Positions 15,660-23,606 of a DNA stretch of 45,548 bases are shown piece after piece. The stretch lies in the IMG/VR virus record IMGVR_UViG_3300028027_000090, positions 1 to 45,548 of that record. One strand, given 5' to 3'. The notes under the pieces were generated by a model. It did no database searches. It was not told the origin of the DNA and saw only the letters and a program-made list of their open reading frames with translations. The stretch is from a virus. The position numbers and the translations under genes were made by a program. How positions within the stretch are numbered: the first letter of the stretch is position 1; every line of letters starts with the position of its first letter.

Positions 15660-18600
15660 TTAGCTAACTCTTTTTATGACAACGTCTTTCTTTGTACCTA
15701 TACGGTTCACGATGTCTGTCTTGTTTCCTCGTTTTGTTATCGCTGCTTTCAATTGGTCTCTCTTTGTGCTGTCTGTTCCCTGTTTTGCACCCTTTTGTAT
15801 TATATCGAAAACAATCTGCTTTCCGTCTTTTTCTTTTGTTACCCAATATGCCACATCAATCGTTATTATTTCTGTATCCTCATTTCCATCGTTGTCCAGT
15901 CGGCCAATCGATATCTTTCCTGACTTCAATATCAATTCCGTAAACTTGTTTTCTTCTACTTTTGTGTAGTATGTTTTTGACTGCGTATCATTTTTTAGAT
16001 TTATTTCTCCCGATAACATTTCTACCTTGACACCGTGGGTAATACCGTCGATATATGTTTTGAATGAAAAGAACGAAGGTGAGTATTGCATGTATTGCAT
16101 ACCGGATTCTTTATGGCACAAGAAGAACGATCTTTGAATTTCGACTTGGTCCTTATTCTTTCCTCTTATCACCACAAACGAATCTGGAACAACGAACGTT
16201 GCCGTTCTTTCGTCGACAGGAGATAGCGAGCTATCTATTTTGGTCGTCTTTATCTTGATTGCGTTTTCTAAAATTTTATCCGCCATAGCCGCACCTTCTT
16301 TAGCTTCAGGAGTTTGACCTTCTTTTAGAATTTCTGCTTTGCTGGCATCGTCCGCCTCTCCAAAGTATTTGTCGAGTAATTTAGCTTGTGCACCTTGTCC
16401 CTCGCTACCATATCCGCTTTTGGACTTGTAAAGGCTTTCTCCATCAAGCATGTCAGTCATGAATTTTCTCAGGTTGGCTCCGCCGTTTGGTCTAAGCTCG
16501 TCTCCGACTCTCAGCTTCGTCTTCTTGTCGAAGATGAACTGGTACTTTCTGTCCTTCATTATGTCTTGCACGGCGCTTTCCCAAGCGTCGAATATCTTGT
16601 TGTTTCTATAAGGCCCTTTGTCGTTGCTTCCACCAAACGACGTGTACTCCGCACCAGTGCTCACTCCTATTCCCCCTTCTGGGTTGAAGTTTGTTCTCTT
16701 ACTTATGTACTGCGACGTATAAAGCTTGTATGCTCTGTTGAACAGCTTCAATATCTCGATTACAGGATCGTATCCGTCTATTATGAATCCATCTTTTTCG
16801 CTTTGCATCTTTTCGAAATTCGCCTTCACTTTACCAAATTCCGACTTTTCTATTGTGTATTCTTTTACCGTCATGCAGTTTTTGTCGAACCAGTCTTGTA
16901 TCTTTTCTGATCTAGACATGCCAGATCTCTGATCACCTGCTTCTGTCTCTGGATTTTCTGGTGTAGTCGTACTTCCTCCATCCCCATCTGCTTCTTTTAT
17001 ATAAGACATGAATCTGTCGAATTTCAACAGCCTTCTATCACTAGAAAGGGAATTTGACAAGGCCCCGTTCAGCTCCTGCATAATAGATTGTATTCCAGAT
17101 TCTATCATCAGGTATTTCGAGATATAAGCGCTTTCGCTTACCGATTCGTCGAGTTTATCCAATTGAGCTTTCTTGTCGTCTATTTGTGCCAGTATCTTCT
17201 TGGCCTTTTCCGGATCTGTCTTTTTAAGCTCCAATGCCTTTTTAGTCGCACTTTCTATGTCTTTTATAAGCTCGTCCTTTTTGTATTTGGTCTCTCTGCC
17301 TTTTTGGTCTACATAAGGTGAAAGTGTCAATCTTGAAACTCCAACTGAGTTTGAAAGCCAATCTCCGTTTTTGTCTTTGAATGCTACAGATACATCTTTT
17401 TCATTTGGAAGCCTGTCCGTTTCTATATCGTCTTTCGTGCCCCATTTCTTGTCGTCGCCTTTTTTCATCACATGCGTCTTCGAGACCAGAATCGCAACTT
17501 TCTTTTCTCCTTTTTCGTTGGTGTATATGTATTGTTGTCCAACGTTTAATTTGCCTTCCTTTTTCTTTTCTGCACTTTGCTCTGAATACTCTGGTTTGAC
17601 GTTGATGATTGGATTCTTCATCAGGACTTTCATCGTTTCTACGAACTTTTTTAGAGGATCTCCCAATTCTCCCAGTCCGCTGTAAAGGTTCTTTCCGTCA
17701 AATTGCAATGCTCTCTTCGAGAATCTAGCAATCTTTTCAGCAACGACTTCTATCTTTCCTCCTTTTGGATTTTTCTCTACTTTAGGCATAAGATATTCGT
17801 AAGATTCTTTATACAAAGGATCTTTTTCTTGAATAGTTGCCTTTTTGTTGCCTACAAGATATTTGTTTATGTTGTCGTATAGTGCGATTATCAGAGAATC
17901 GTTTTTCCCATCTTTGTGCTTCGCCAGTAATATTCTGACAAACTCTGCGCTTATCGGGAGCTTCATGTCTTTTGAGTCGACCAGCGAATTTAAATCTGCC
18001 TTGAGCTTTCCAAATGCTTCTTCCAATATTCGAAGACTTCTTGCGTCTGCCTGACTCTCCAATACCAAAGAAAGATTTTTTGGCAAAATCGCCTTTTCTT
18101 TAGCGGTGTTTTTTTTCGCCGCATCATCCAGTGTTGGTTTCAACTCCGCTGCGTTTTTTGTGATAATCTGTGCTGTAGTAAGATTCTTTTTATTTAATTG
18201 TGGATCTTTCTGAATCGATTCTATCGTTTCACCACCGTTTGTCACGAATGTCGATGACTTTGCTTGATTTTGCAAAGCCGTGCTCAGTTTTGGAACGACT
18301 TTTTGATATTTTATAAGAATATTATAAAGAGCGCTCAGGTTTTTGATCATCGTGGGAACACTCGATTTCAACCTCGACTGCGAATCATCCTCTTCTTCTT
18401 CATCATCCTCTTCATCATCCTCTTCAGAACCTTCTTCACCTTGACCCTGTCCTTGACCCTGTCCTTGAGCCTGTCCTTGAGCCTGTGCCTGTGGCTCTTC
18501 TTTTAGTATTTCCTTTAGAAATGCTAAGAATGCCTCAAGCTCTGCCACTATCTTCGCCTTCGTTGCCTCGTCAACAGAATCGTCTTTTATATCGCTGATA

Positions 18601-19037
18601 TTCTTTATCGCGGATTCTGTCAATGCTATTATAGTCTTTGTTTCATCGCCTCTTTCGACCGATTCTTTCAATTGTGATAAGAATGTGTATAGAATTACCC
18701 TTAGATAGAGCTTTTTTTCGTCCTCACTCATATTGTAAGCAAGGCCTTGTGCTTCTATTCTCACGAACTCGCCTTCGAGGCTTTTAATCACTCCTTTGAT
18801 TTTTCTAAAGTTGTTGGCCACCTTCGCCTTTCTAATTAGATGGTTCAAAAATCGACCCACCAAAGAATCATTCCATCCAATATCGTTTGCCATCGGTCCT
18901 GAATTGTCTATCTCTTCTTTTACCAAATCTTGATATAGCTGGTTTCCTGCTATTTTGGAGTCTCTCAAAAATTCAGACTTTTCATCCAATCTCTTTGCGT
19001 CTCTTAAGAAGTCGTTTCTTTTGATAAGATATTTCAT
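15660..19037 (-). CDS. Very large putative internal virion protein with Gln/Gly and acidic linkers (1125 aa)
   Basis: Begins MKYLIKRNDFLRD, a weaker form of the tag. Visible parts: N-terminal helical domain (about 1-175), a QAQGQ/GQGQ repeat (about 180-200), a strongly acidic Glu/Asp stretch (about 203-218), long Lys-rich helical regions, an internal segment LLKFDRFMSYIKEADGDGG (about 690) that itself looks like a T4-type capsid tag, and a C-terminal beta-rich domain (about 970-1125). Not recognised. Late-type promoter, coupling to a tagged coiled-coil gene and Gln/Gly repeats shared with the tagged protein at 27654 point to a head-internal or injected protein. It could be processed into parts by the prohead protease. 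Confidence 0.6.
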   Translation of the reverse strand: MKYLIKRNDFLRDAKRLDEKSEFLRDSKIAGNQLYQDLVKEEIDNSGPMANDIGWNDSLVGRFLNHLIRKAKVANNFRKIKGVIKSLEGEFVRIEAQGLAYNMSEDEKKLYLRVILYTFLSQLKESVERGDETKTIIALTESAIKNISDIKDDSVDEATKAKIVAELEAFLAFLKEILKEEPQAQAQGQAQGQGQGQGQGEEGSEEDDEEDDEEEEDDSQSRLKSSVPTMIKNLSALYNILIKYQKVVPKLSTALQNQAKSSTFVTNGGETIESIQKDPQLNKKNLTTAQIITKNAAELKPTLDDAAKKNTAKEKAILPKNLSLVLESQADARSLRILEEAFGKLKADLNSLVDSKDMKLPISAEFVRILLAKHKDGKNDSLIIALYDNINKYLVGNKKATIQEKDPLYKESYEYLMPKVEKNPKGGKIEVVAEKIARFSKRALQFDGKNLYSGLGELGDPLKKFVETMKVLMKNPIINVKPEYSEQSAEKKKEGKLNVGQQYIYTNEKGEKKVAILVSKTHVMKKGDDKKWGTKDDIETDRLPNEKDVSVAFKDKNGDWLSNSVGVSRLTLSPYVDQKGRETKYKKDELIKDIESATKKALELKKTDPEKAKKILAQIDDKKAQLDKLDESVSESAYISKYLMIESGIQSIMQELNGALSNSLSSDRRLLKFDRFMSYIKEADGDGGSTTTPENPETEAGDQRSGMSRSEKIQDWFDKNCMTVKEYTIEKSEFGKVKANFEKMQSEKDGFIIDGYDPVIEILKLFNRAYKLYTSQYISKRTNFNPEGGIGVSTGAEYTSFGGSNDKGPYRNNKIFDAWESAVQDIMKDRKYQFIFDKKTKLRVGDELRPNGGANLRKFMTDMLDGESLYKSKSGYGSEGQGAQAKLLDKYFGEADDASKAEILKEGQTPEAKEGAAMADKILENAIKIKTTKIDSSLSPVDERTATFVVPDSFVVIRGKNKDQVEIQRSFFLCHKESGMQYMQYSPSFFSFKTYIDGITHGVKVEMLSGEINLKNDTQSKTYYTKVEENKFTELILKSGKISIGRLDNDGNEDTEIITIDVAYWVTKEKDGKQIVFDIIQKGAKQGTDSTKRDQLKAAITKRGNKTDIVNRIGTKKDVVIKRVS
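18441..18495 (-). repeat. Gln/Gly/Ala-coding short tandem repeat
   Basis: A 6-to-12-base repeat (minus strand CAAGGACAGG-like units) encoding QAQGQAQGQGQGQG. It is the same unit type as the longer array at 27943-28310. Confidence 0.8.
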
Positions 19038-19060
19038 TTATTTGTGATTTATATTTCGTT

Positions 19061-19072
19061 TATATATTAAAA
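19061..19072 (-). promoter_or_regulatory. Late-type promoter motif of the 1125-aa gene
   Basis: TTTTAATATATA on the minus strand, 23 bases before the ATG at 19037. Confidence 0.6.
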
Positions 19073-19107
19073 AAACAATCTCTATTTTTTATTTTATCTT
19101 AATCATA

Positions 19108-19139
19108 TTTGTGCGTTTTGAATAAAAGAGTTATATTTG
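19108..19139 (+). promoter_or_regulatory. Bacteroidota-type promoter of the three-paralogue operon
   Basis: TTTG (19108-19111), 20 bases, TATATTTG (19132-19139), followed after 20 bases by the ATG at 19160. It is divergent to the late-type promoter at 19061. Confidence 0.7.
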
Positions 19140-19159
19140 TAAGACAAACAAAAAATGAT

Positions 19160-19714
19160 ATGAACGATATGAAAATCAACTTCGAAAAAATCATCTGCAT
19201 AAACCTAAAATCTGTTAATACTCAGCAATTGTTCGCTATATGCGAGACATATTTTGTCGCATTCAAAGTACTTTACAAATCCAAGTCTATGGGTATAGAT
19301 ATGAAGTGGATCACAGAAGATCGTCAAACTATTGCTTATGTCGTTAATGGCTATTTCTATATGAATGACGACTTTTCAATTTCCAAAGAAGACCAAGAAA
19401 GAATAAAGACAATCAAGCCATTGAAGACTCCAAAGATGCCAAAAACAAATCTGGCACTCAATAACTATAAGGATTACTTGGCAGAAGGATATGACATCAG
19501 AACTCAATCTATGGATTCAAAATTGAAATTTTTAGAATCTAAAAAAGAAGAGATTGAGAAAGAAGAGCTTTTCGAAGAAGAAGAAATTGTAGTTGATATA
19601 AAATCAGATCTTCCTGTGGTTTTGGAAGTAGACTCAATCTTGGATAAGATTGGGAAATATGGAATCGATTCTATAACCGCAGAAGAAAAGAAATTTTTGG
19701 ACAACATTAAATAG
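19160..19714 (+). CDS. Paralogue 1 with rhomboid-tail-like C-terminal motif (184 aa)
   Basis: First of three tandem related genes. The start MNDMKINFEKIICINLK aligns with paralogue 2, and the upstream in-frame ATG (19109) lies inside the promoter. Shared parts: IICINLKS..QQLF.I.ETY near the N-terminus, K..KTPKMPK in the middle, GYDIRT.SMDSKL, and the C-terminal VDSILDKIGKYGIDSITAEEKKFLD. That last motif closely resembles the cytoplasmic tail motif of Bacteroidota rhomboid-family proteins (iLDKIskxGxdSLTxEEKxFL, DUF6576-like). Function unknown. Transcription from a host-type promoter suggests early expression. Confidence 0.65.
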   Translation: MNDMKINFEKIICINLKSVNTQQLFAICETYFVAFKVLYKSKSMGIDMKWITEDRQTIAYVVNGYFYMNDDFSISKEDQERIKTIKPLKTPKMPKTNLALNNYKDYLAEGYDIRTQSMDSKLKFLESKKEEIEKEELFEEEEIVVDIKSDLPVVLEVDSILDKIGKYGIDSITAEEKKFLDNIK

Positions 19715-19723
19715 AAACATGAC

Positions 19724-20236
19724 ATGAGTAAGATAAACTTGGATAAAATCATTTGCATAAACCTAAAATCCGCCAATGCTCAGCAATTGTTCTCGATTTC
19801 CGAGACATATGGATTCTCCTTCGAGATTGTATATGAAATGAAGCTAAATGCAACCAATATGATCTGGGTTGCGGAAGATGGTCTTCTCCTTGCTTATACC
19901 GAATACAACCATTTCAGTCCTGGTCAGGTCGAAATCAGATTACAGGTGGCCTTGACCAAAAAAGAGTATGATAGATTGAAGAAGATAACACCAATAAAGA
20001 CACCTAAGATGCCAAAAGACGAAGAGACGCTTAACAGCTACAAAGCTCTTTTATCAAAGGGATATGATATCAGAACTCTGTCTATGGATTCTAAATTGGC
20101 CACAATCGAGCTTAAGGAGCAGAAAGAATACCTTCCTGTTATACTTGAGGTAGATGCCATCTTGGAAAAGATATCCAAATATGGCATAGAATCTATAACA
20201 TCTGAAGAAAAGAAATTTTTGGACAACCTTAAATAA
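19724..20236 (+). CDS. Paralogue 2 with rhomboid-tail-like C-terminal motif (170 aa)
   Basis: Follows paralogue 1 after 9 bases. MSKINLDKIICINLKSANAQQLF and the C-terminal VDAILEKISKYGIESITSEEKKFLDNLK are close to paralogue 1. The middle has diverged (acidic insertion lost). The bases around the shared motifs are still very similar, so the duplication is fairly recent. No catalytic motif is visible. Confidence 0.65.
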   Translation: MSKINLDKIICINLKSANAQQLFSISETYGFSFEIVYEMKLNATNMIWVAEDGLLLAYTEYNHFSPGQVEIRLQVALTKKEYDRLKKITPIKTPKMPKDEETLNSYKALLSKGYDIRTLSMDSKLATIELKEQKEYLPVILEVDAILEKISKYGIESITSEEKKFLDNLK

Positions 20237-20249
20237 ATACATAAAACAC

Positions 20250-20630
20250 ATGGATGATATAATTTGTGTAGACCTTACCGTTTTAGATAAAAATCAGCTA
20301 AAAGACTTTTGCTCTACCTATAAACTTTCATATGAGGGCATTTTGGACTTCAAAGAAAAGACATATGCGAAGCTTTGGATTACCAAACAAGGAATCTGTA
20401 TGGCATTCACACTTACCAAAAAAAATTATTTTAATATCAAAGACTTCGATACTATTAAAGCTTTCAACGGATTTTTAAAAGAATTGAGTACCATGGAACC
20501 TTACCAGGTCATCGTTGAACCCGTTATTTTAGATGTCGATGTCATCTTGGAAAAGATATCGAAATACGGCATAAAATCCATCACTTTGGAAGAAAGGCAT
20601 TTTTTGGATATAAACGGTGACAAGCTTTAG
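20250..20630 (+). CDS. Paralogue 3, shortened (126 aa)
   Basis: MDDIICVDLTVLDKNQLKDF matches the N-terminus of the other two, and VDVILEKISKYGIKSITLEERHFLD matches their C-terminus. The KTPKMPK and GYDIRT segments are missing. It lies 13 bases after paralogue 2 and is the most diverged member, ended by a clear terminator. Confidence 0.6.
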   Translation: MDDIICVDLTVLDKNQLKDFCSTYKLSYEGILDFKEKTYAKLWITKQGICMAFTLTKKNYFNIKDFDTIKAFNGFLKELSTMEPYQVIVEPVILDVDVILEKISKYGIKSITLEERHFLDINGDKL

Positions 20631-20647
20631 AGAATCGACAATATTGG

Positions 20648-20676
20648 CCACGAATTAATATTCGTGGTTTTTTTTG
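20648..20676 (+). terminator. Terminator of the paralogue operon
   Basis: Stem CCACGAAT/ATTCGTGG, loop TAAT, then nine T residues. Confidence 0.85.
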
Positions 20677-20711
20677 ATAAAAAAATCCTCGTTTTTTTAT
20701 CAAAATCGACA

Positions 20712-20736
20712 CATTTGAAATTTATTTTTTCAAATG
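20712..20736. other. Hairpin in the gap before 20819
   Basis: CATTTGAAA (20712-20720) pairs with TTTCAAATG (20728-20736). With the terminator at 20648, a weaker CCGC/GCGG hairpin at 20746-20759 and the promoter motif at 20785 it fills the 188-base gap. Role unknown. Confidence 0.4.
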
Positions 20737-20784
20737 CTTAAAAATCCGCTATTATGCGGCATTGTGTTTTTTTCATTGTTGGAA

Positions 20785-20798
20785 TTTAAATATATAAC
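20785..20798 (+). promoter_or_regulatory. Late-type promoter motif before 20819
   Basis: TTTAAATATATAAC, ending 20 bases before the ATG. Confidence 0.5.
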
Positions 20799-20818
20799 AT
20801 ATAAAAAAAATCCAAGCA

Positions 20819-21103
20819 ATGAGATATCTAGAGCTTAGGCATAATGGTAAGACCTTTACCAACGAAAGAGAAATAAATCAAATACTACAATCCAACAAAT
20901 TTTACTGGCTTATTGATTCTGAATTCGAGAACGCGATTCTCGAATTGAAGAAAGAAACTATAATTTGGCATAGCGGCGACTTCTATTCAGGAAATTGGCA
21001 ATATGGCATCTTCAAAGGCGGGTCGTTCTTTGGAACATGGGAAAGCGGAATTTTCGAAAACGGAAATTTCGACGGAAAATGGATAGACGGCATCAAATTA
21101 TGA
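20819..21103 (+). CDS. MORN-like GxF/GxW repeat protein (94 aa)
   Basis: After an N-terminal part (MRYLELRHNGKTF, only loosely like the tag), the second half is a run of short beta repeats: IWHSGDFYSGNW, QYGIFKGGSFFGTW, ESGIFENGNFDGKW, each with Gly-x-[FW] at regular spacing, as in MORN-like or related beta-solenoid repeats found in Bacteroidota and their phages. Such repeats usually bind partners and are not catalytic. It sits 25 bases before the next gene. Confidence 0.55.
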   Translation: MRYLELRHNGKTFTNEREINQILQSNKFYWLIDSEFENAILELKKETIIWHSGDFYSGNWQYGIFKGGSFFGTWESGIFENGNFDGKWIDGIKL

Positions 21104-21128
21104 GTTACTAAAAAATAATAAAAAAATT

Positions 21129-21584
21129 ATGAAACGGAGAAAACTGGCTTTAAAGTCTGTAGGCAAAAACGATGTTTATAACAGCGGAATTGTGAGGGTA
21201 ACAAAAGAAGAAGGCACATACTTCTTCGAGATTGGAAGCGAGCTCACAAGCGATGTCGCGGAAGCGGTCGCCCTATTGATGAGAAAAGTAGATTGGAACG
21301 ACAGCTTATGGGATATGGAAATAGAAGACGCGAAAACAGATGAAATCACACCAGAAAAGGCGCTTTTTTGGCTTACAGGAGGATATGCAGAATGGAGAAC
21401 TCTAGAAAACTATAACAAGCCATGGTGCGACTGCTACCTGGACTTTCAGGAAGAATTCGGAATGCTTATATTTAACATAGCGAAAAGAAACAAAAAGCTG
21501 AAAGACATAAGAAACAACTATTATAAATACCTAAGCTTGCCGATACTTTACGACTTCGCGATAAGCAAGAAAATGATAAGATAA
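21129..21584 (+). CDS. Hypothetical protein (151 aa)
   Basis: Not recognised. A basic N-terminus (MKRRKLALKSVG) precedes a beta-rich segment and a helical part with WNDSLWDMEIED, FWLTGGYAEWRTLENYN and a basic C-terminal tail. It follows the MORN-like gene in the same transcription unit and ends in a terminator. Confidence 0.55.
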   Translation: MKRRKLALKSVGKNDVYNSGIVRVTKEEGTYFFEIGSELTSDVAEAVALLMRKVDWNDSLWDMEIEDAKTDEITPEKALFWLTGGYAEWRTLENYNKPWCDCYLDFQEEFGMLIFNIAKRNKKLKDIRNNYYKYLSLPILYDFAISKKMIR

Positions 21585-21595
21585 AAGATAAGAAG

Positions 21596-21623
21596 AACCC
21601 ATCAAATGATGGGTTTTCTTTTT
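21596..21623 (+). terminator. Terminator after 21129-21584
   Basis: Stem AACCCATC/GATGGGTT with loop AAAT, then T-run. The same stem is used at 28363. Confidence 0.85.
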
Positions 21624-21634
21624 TAATATATAAT
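21621..21634 (+). promoter_or_regulatory. Late-type promoter motif next to the 21646 start
   Basis: TTTTAATATATAAT overlaps the terminator T-run. It ends 2 bases before the ATG at 21637 and 11 before the ATG at 21646, which favours the second ATG. Confidence 0.5.
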
Positions 21635-21645
21635 ATATGGAAAAC

Positions 21646-21876
21646 ATGACTGAAATATGCAAGAGCCCTTGGTGTAAAGCGACCTTTGTCTACTTCGAGA
21701 CCGAGATGACCGAAGTTGACGGAGTCAAATGTCCACCAAAGAGCTGTCCAAAGTGCAAGAGCTTCGATTCGGAAATGAGCGGCGGAGTCACATGGACAGA
21801 CAAAGAATACGAAGGCAGCCGATTCGATGGAATGCCACATGAAATAAAATACAAAGTAACCAATTTTAGATTATGA
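21646..21876 (+). CDS. Small zinc-ribbon protein
   Basis: MTEICKSPWCKATF, then CPPKSCPKCKSF, gives CxxxxC and CPxxCPKC pairs that would bind one zinc, followed by SGGVTWTDKEYEGSRFDGMPHEIKY, a conserved tail seen in small phage proteins. The ATG at 21637 is in frame and would add three residues, but it almost touches the promoter motif. It ends in an ATGA overlap with the HAD-like gene, so they are likely to act or be regulated together. Confidence 0.6.
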   Translation: MTEICKSPWCKATFVYFETEMTEVDGVKCPPKSCPKCKSFDSEMSGGVTWTDKEYEGSRFDGMPHEIKYKVTNFRL

Positions 21877-22718
21877 AAGCACATTTTTATGACATAGAGA
21901 CCGTTTTGAACATGGATAGCAAAGTATGGATTGTAGACAAGACAAATCCTAAAGCTCCTATCACCAAGATATCCCGATCAGACTTCAACCTAATAAGGAA
22001 CGGAATCTACAAAGGACAAGGAAATTCCATATATTTTGGGGGAAGTACATACTGGGTTCCTGAAAATCTGATGAACGACCTGAAGATAAAATGCAAGAAT
22101 TTGAAGATAGATATCACAAACCTGATATTCTCTATGCAGGAGTATATGAATCCAGACGTGATAGAGACTCTCGACTACGACATAAACATAGAAAACCTCG
22201 CTCATCTTAAAAACACGACAGACGACATCTATTTCATCTGCTCCAAGAACACCAAGAACAACTACGAGAAGATAATAAAAAAGATAGAAGGCAAGCTTGA
22301 GAATATTGGATTGGCGGTAAAAAAATACTATTTCATATCTGATACTTTCTATAGCAGAGATCTAGACGAAGTCGCACATAAAAAAATAAGGCTTCTTCTA
22401 CAGCATCTTGTTGGATTGAAAACCGAAGGAGATAAGTTTACCGAAGAAGAGCTACAGAAATATGATGAGATTGAATTCTATGAAGACGATGAAAATACCA
22501 TTAGTCTTGCCATCGACTGTAACAAGCTTTTACAGCTAATCATCGACAATAGCGAGAGCGATGTAAAATCTAAAATAAAAGATATTCTAAAATCCGAGAC
22601 GGTTCTCTACGCGAACTATGTAAGTCCTAACAAGGCAAAGAGATTCACCAAGACAAAGGTCGCGGTGGAATATCACAATCTTATAAAGACTTTCGAAAGA
22701 TTCAACTGGAAGAAATAG
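21873..22718 (+). CDS. Conserved T4-like phage protein, possibly HAD-like
   Basis: 281 residues, starting MKAHFYDIETVLNMDSKVWIVDKTNPKAP. The middle part (DIYFICSKNTKNNYEKIIKK, YYFISDTFYSRDLDEVAHKKIRLLLQHL, EFYEDDENTISLA) resembles the core of phage HAD-superfamily-like proteins: a strand plus Ser/Thr motif, a helix with Lys, and an acidic pair. However, no clean DxDxT nucleophile motif is visible, so activity may be lost or different. It abuts the convergent terminase small subunit gene with only one base between, without a terminator. Confidence 0.5.
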   Translation: MKAHFYDIETVLNMDSKVWIVDKTNPKAPITKISRSDFNLIRNGIYKGQGNSIYFGGSTYWVPENLMNDLKIKCKNLKIDITNLIFSMQEYMNPDVIETLDYDINIENLAHLKNTTDDIYFICSKNTKNNYEKIIKKIEGKLENIGLAVKKYYFISDTFYSRDLDEVAHKKIRLLLQHLVGLKTEGDKFTEEELQKYDEIEFYEDDENTISLAIDCNKLLQLIIDNSESDVKSKIKDILKSETVLYANYVSPNKAKRFTKTKVAVEYHNLIKTFERFNWKK

Positions 22719-22719
22719 C

Positions 22720-23343
22720 CTATTTTGTCTTGTCCTGTGCTCTGTTCAGCATTGCTAGCTTAATCATCTCGTTTAAGTCTCGACTCGTTGTTATTTCTCC
22801 TTCTGTACTCTTTGCATCCAAATCGTTCGTTGCTTGCGATTCTTGCTCTATCTCATCGTATCCTAAGTCTTTTCTAAGAGTCTTGTAGAATTTCTCGAGC
22901 TCGGTCTTCTGTCCCGAAAGGAACTTGGCGTTTTCTCTTATCTGTCCTACCGTCTGGTTTACGACCTCGTGCATCCTGGCGGAATTGTCACCATTGTCTA
23001 CCTGTCTCATCTGCGAAAGAAGGTTCTTTCTCGTCATCTTCGTCAAGAATATGGCTTCGGCGTAGACCATCGCGTCTTCCTTCATCTTGCTTTTTATATA
23101 AGGGTGGTCTTTAAGCTTTGGCACGTCTCCTAGGTATAGATCCACTAGCGGTTCCAATACGTCCATCGCCTGCTGGCTAGCGACTGTTAGATCTGAGTCG
23201 TAGTCGTATATCTCTATCACTCCAAGATCTGGCAAGTCTTCTGGTCTTGCTAGATGCTTGGAAAAATCGAAGTCTCCGTTTTCTGACTGTATCTCGTCGA
23301 ATTCGTGCTTTATCCTATTCTTTTCGTTTTCTTCTTTAGACAT
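22720..23343 (-). CDS. 16: Putative terminase small subunit (T4 gp16-like)
   Basis: 207 residues, acidic and helical, divergent from the gp17 gene. The stretch from residues about 55 to 160 (AMDVLEPLVDLYLG, ...ARMHEVVNQTVGQIRENAKFLSGQKTELEKFYKTL) has the long helical hairpin expected of gp16, which forms a ring that recognises DNA and stimulates the gp17 ATPase. The C-terminus is charged. Assignment rests on position and helical pattern. The RHH gene lies 2 bases upstream in the same transcript. Confidence 0.55.
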   Translation of the reverse strand: MSKEENEKNRIKHEFDEIQSENGDFDFSKHLARPEDLPDLGVIEIYDYDSDLTVASQQAMDVLEPLVDLYLGDVPKLKDHPYIKSKMKEDAMVYAEAIFLTKMTRKNLLSQMRQVDNGDNSARMHEVVNQTVGQIRENAKFLSGQKTELEKFYKTLRKDLGYDEIEQESQATNDLDAKSTEGEITTSRDLNEMIKLAMLNRAQDKTK

Positions 23344-23345
23344 GT

Positions 23346-23528
23346 TTAAACATAATTATTTTTGGACATCTTAGCGTCTTCTTTATCCAAGAAGCTTTTC
23401 AATATCTTGTCTATTAGCTTAGACTTGTTTATAGAGTTCTCTTCGCAATATTGCTCGAACTCTTTATAGGTCTCTATATCGATAGAGAAACCTACTTTTA
23501 GCTTGTTGACACCTGATTTCCTTCCCAT
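23346..23528 (-). CDS. Ribbon-helix-helix DNA-binding protein (60 aa)
   Basis: MGRKSGVNKLKVGFSIDIETYKEFEQYCEENSINKSKLIDKILKSF (positions 1-46) gives a basic start, the strand KVGFSID and two helices, the MetJ/Arc/CopG fold. RHH proteins bind as dimers to palindromic operators. It sits between divergent terminase genes with promoter motifs on both sides (23531 and 23575), so autoregulation or control of terminase is possible. Confidence 0.7.
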   Translation of the reverse strand: MGRKSGVNKLKVGFSIDIETYKEFEQYCEENSINKSKLIDKILKSFLDKEDAKMSKNNYV

Positions 23529-23530
23529 TT

Positions 23531-23543
23531 AGTATATATAAAT
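23531..23543 (-). promoter_or_regulatory. Late-type promoter motif abutting the RHH start
   Basis: ATTTATATATACT on the minus strand, ending 2 bases before the ATG at 23528. A transcript starting the usual distance downstream would be leaderless or begin inside the gene. Confidence 0.5.
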
Positions 23544-23574
23544 AGAAAAAAATGTATTTTTTCCACTTTTTAGC

Positions 23575-23586
23575 TTTTATATATAC
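23575..23586 (+). promoter_or_regulatory. Late-type promoter motif of terminase large subunit
   Basis: TTTTATATATAC, ending 20 bases before the ATG at 23607. Confidence 0.6.
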
Positions 23587-23606
23587 AAAAACAAAAAAAA
23601 TACATT

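Noticed and set aside
18264-18506. Plus-strand Phe/Leu/Ser-rich ORF with LTLSLTLSLSL repeats
   Set aside because: It is the antisense of the Gln/Gly and acidic repeats of the 1125-residue gene, not a real membrane protein.
20819-20860. MRYLELRHNG as another capsid tag
   Set aside because: It lacks the Phe-Glu part and continues directly into a domain; counted as a loose resemblance only. MKYSTYISAAE at 37271 and MKNLKLELFNF at 31699 were rejected for the same reason.
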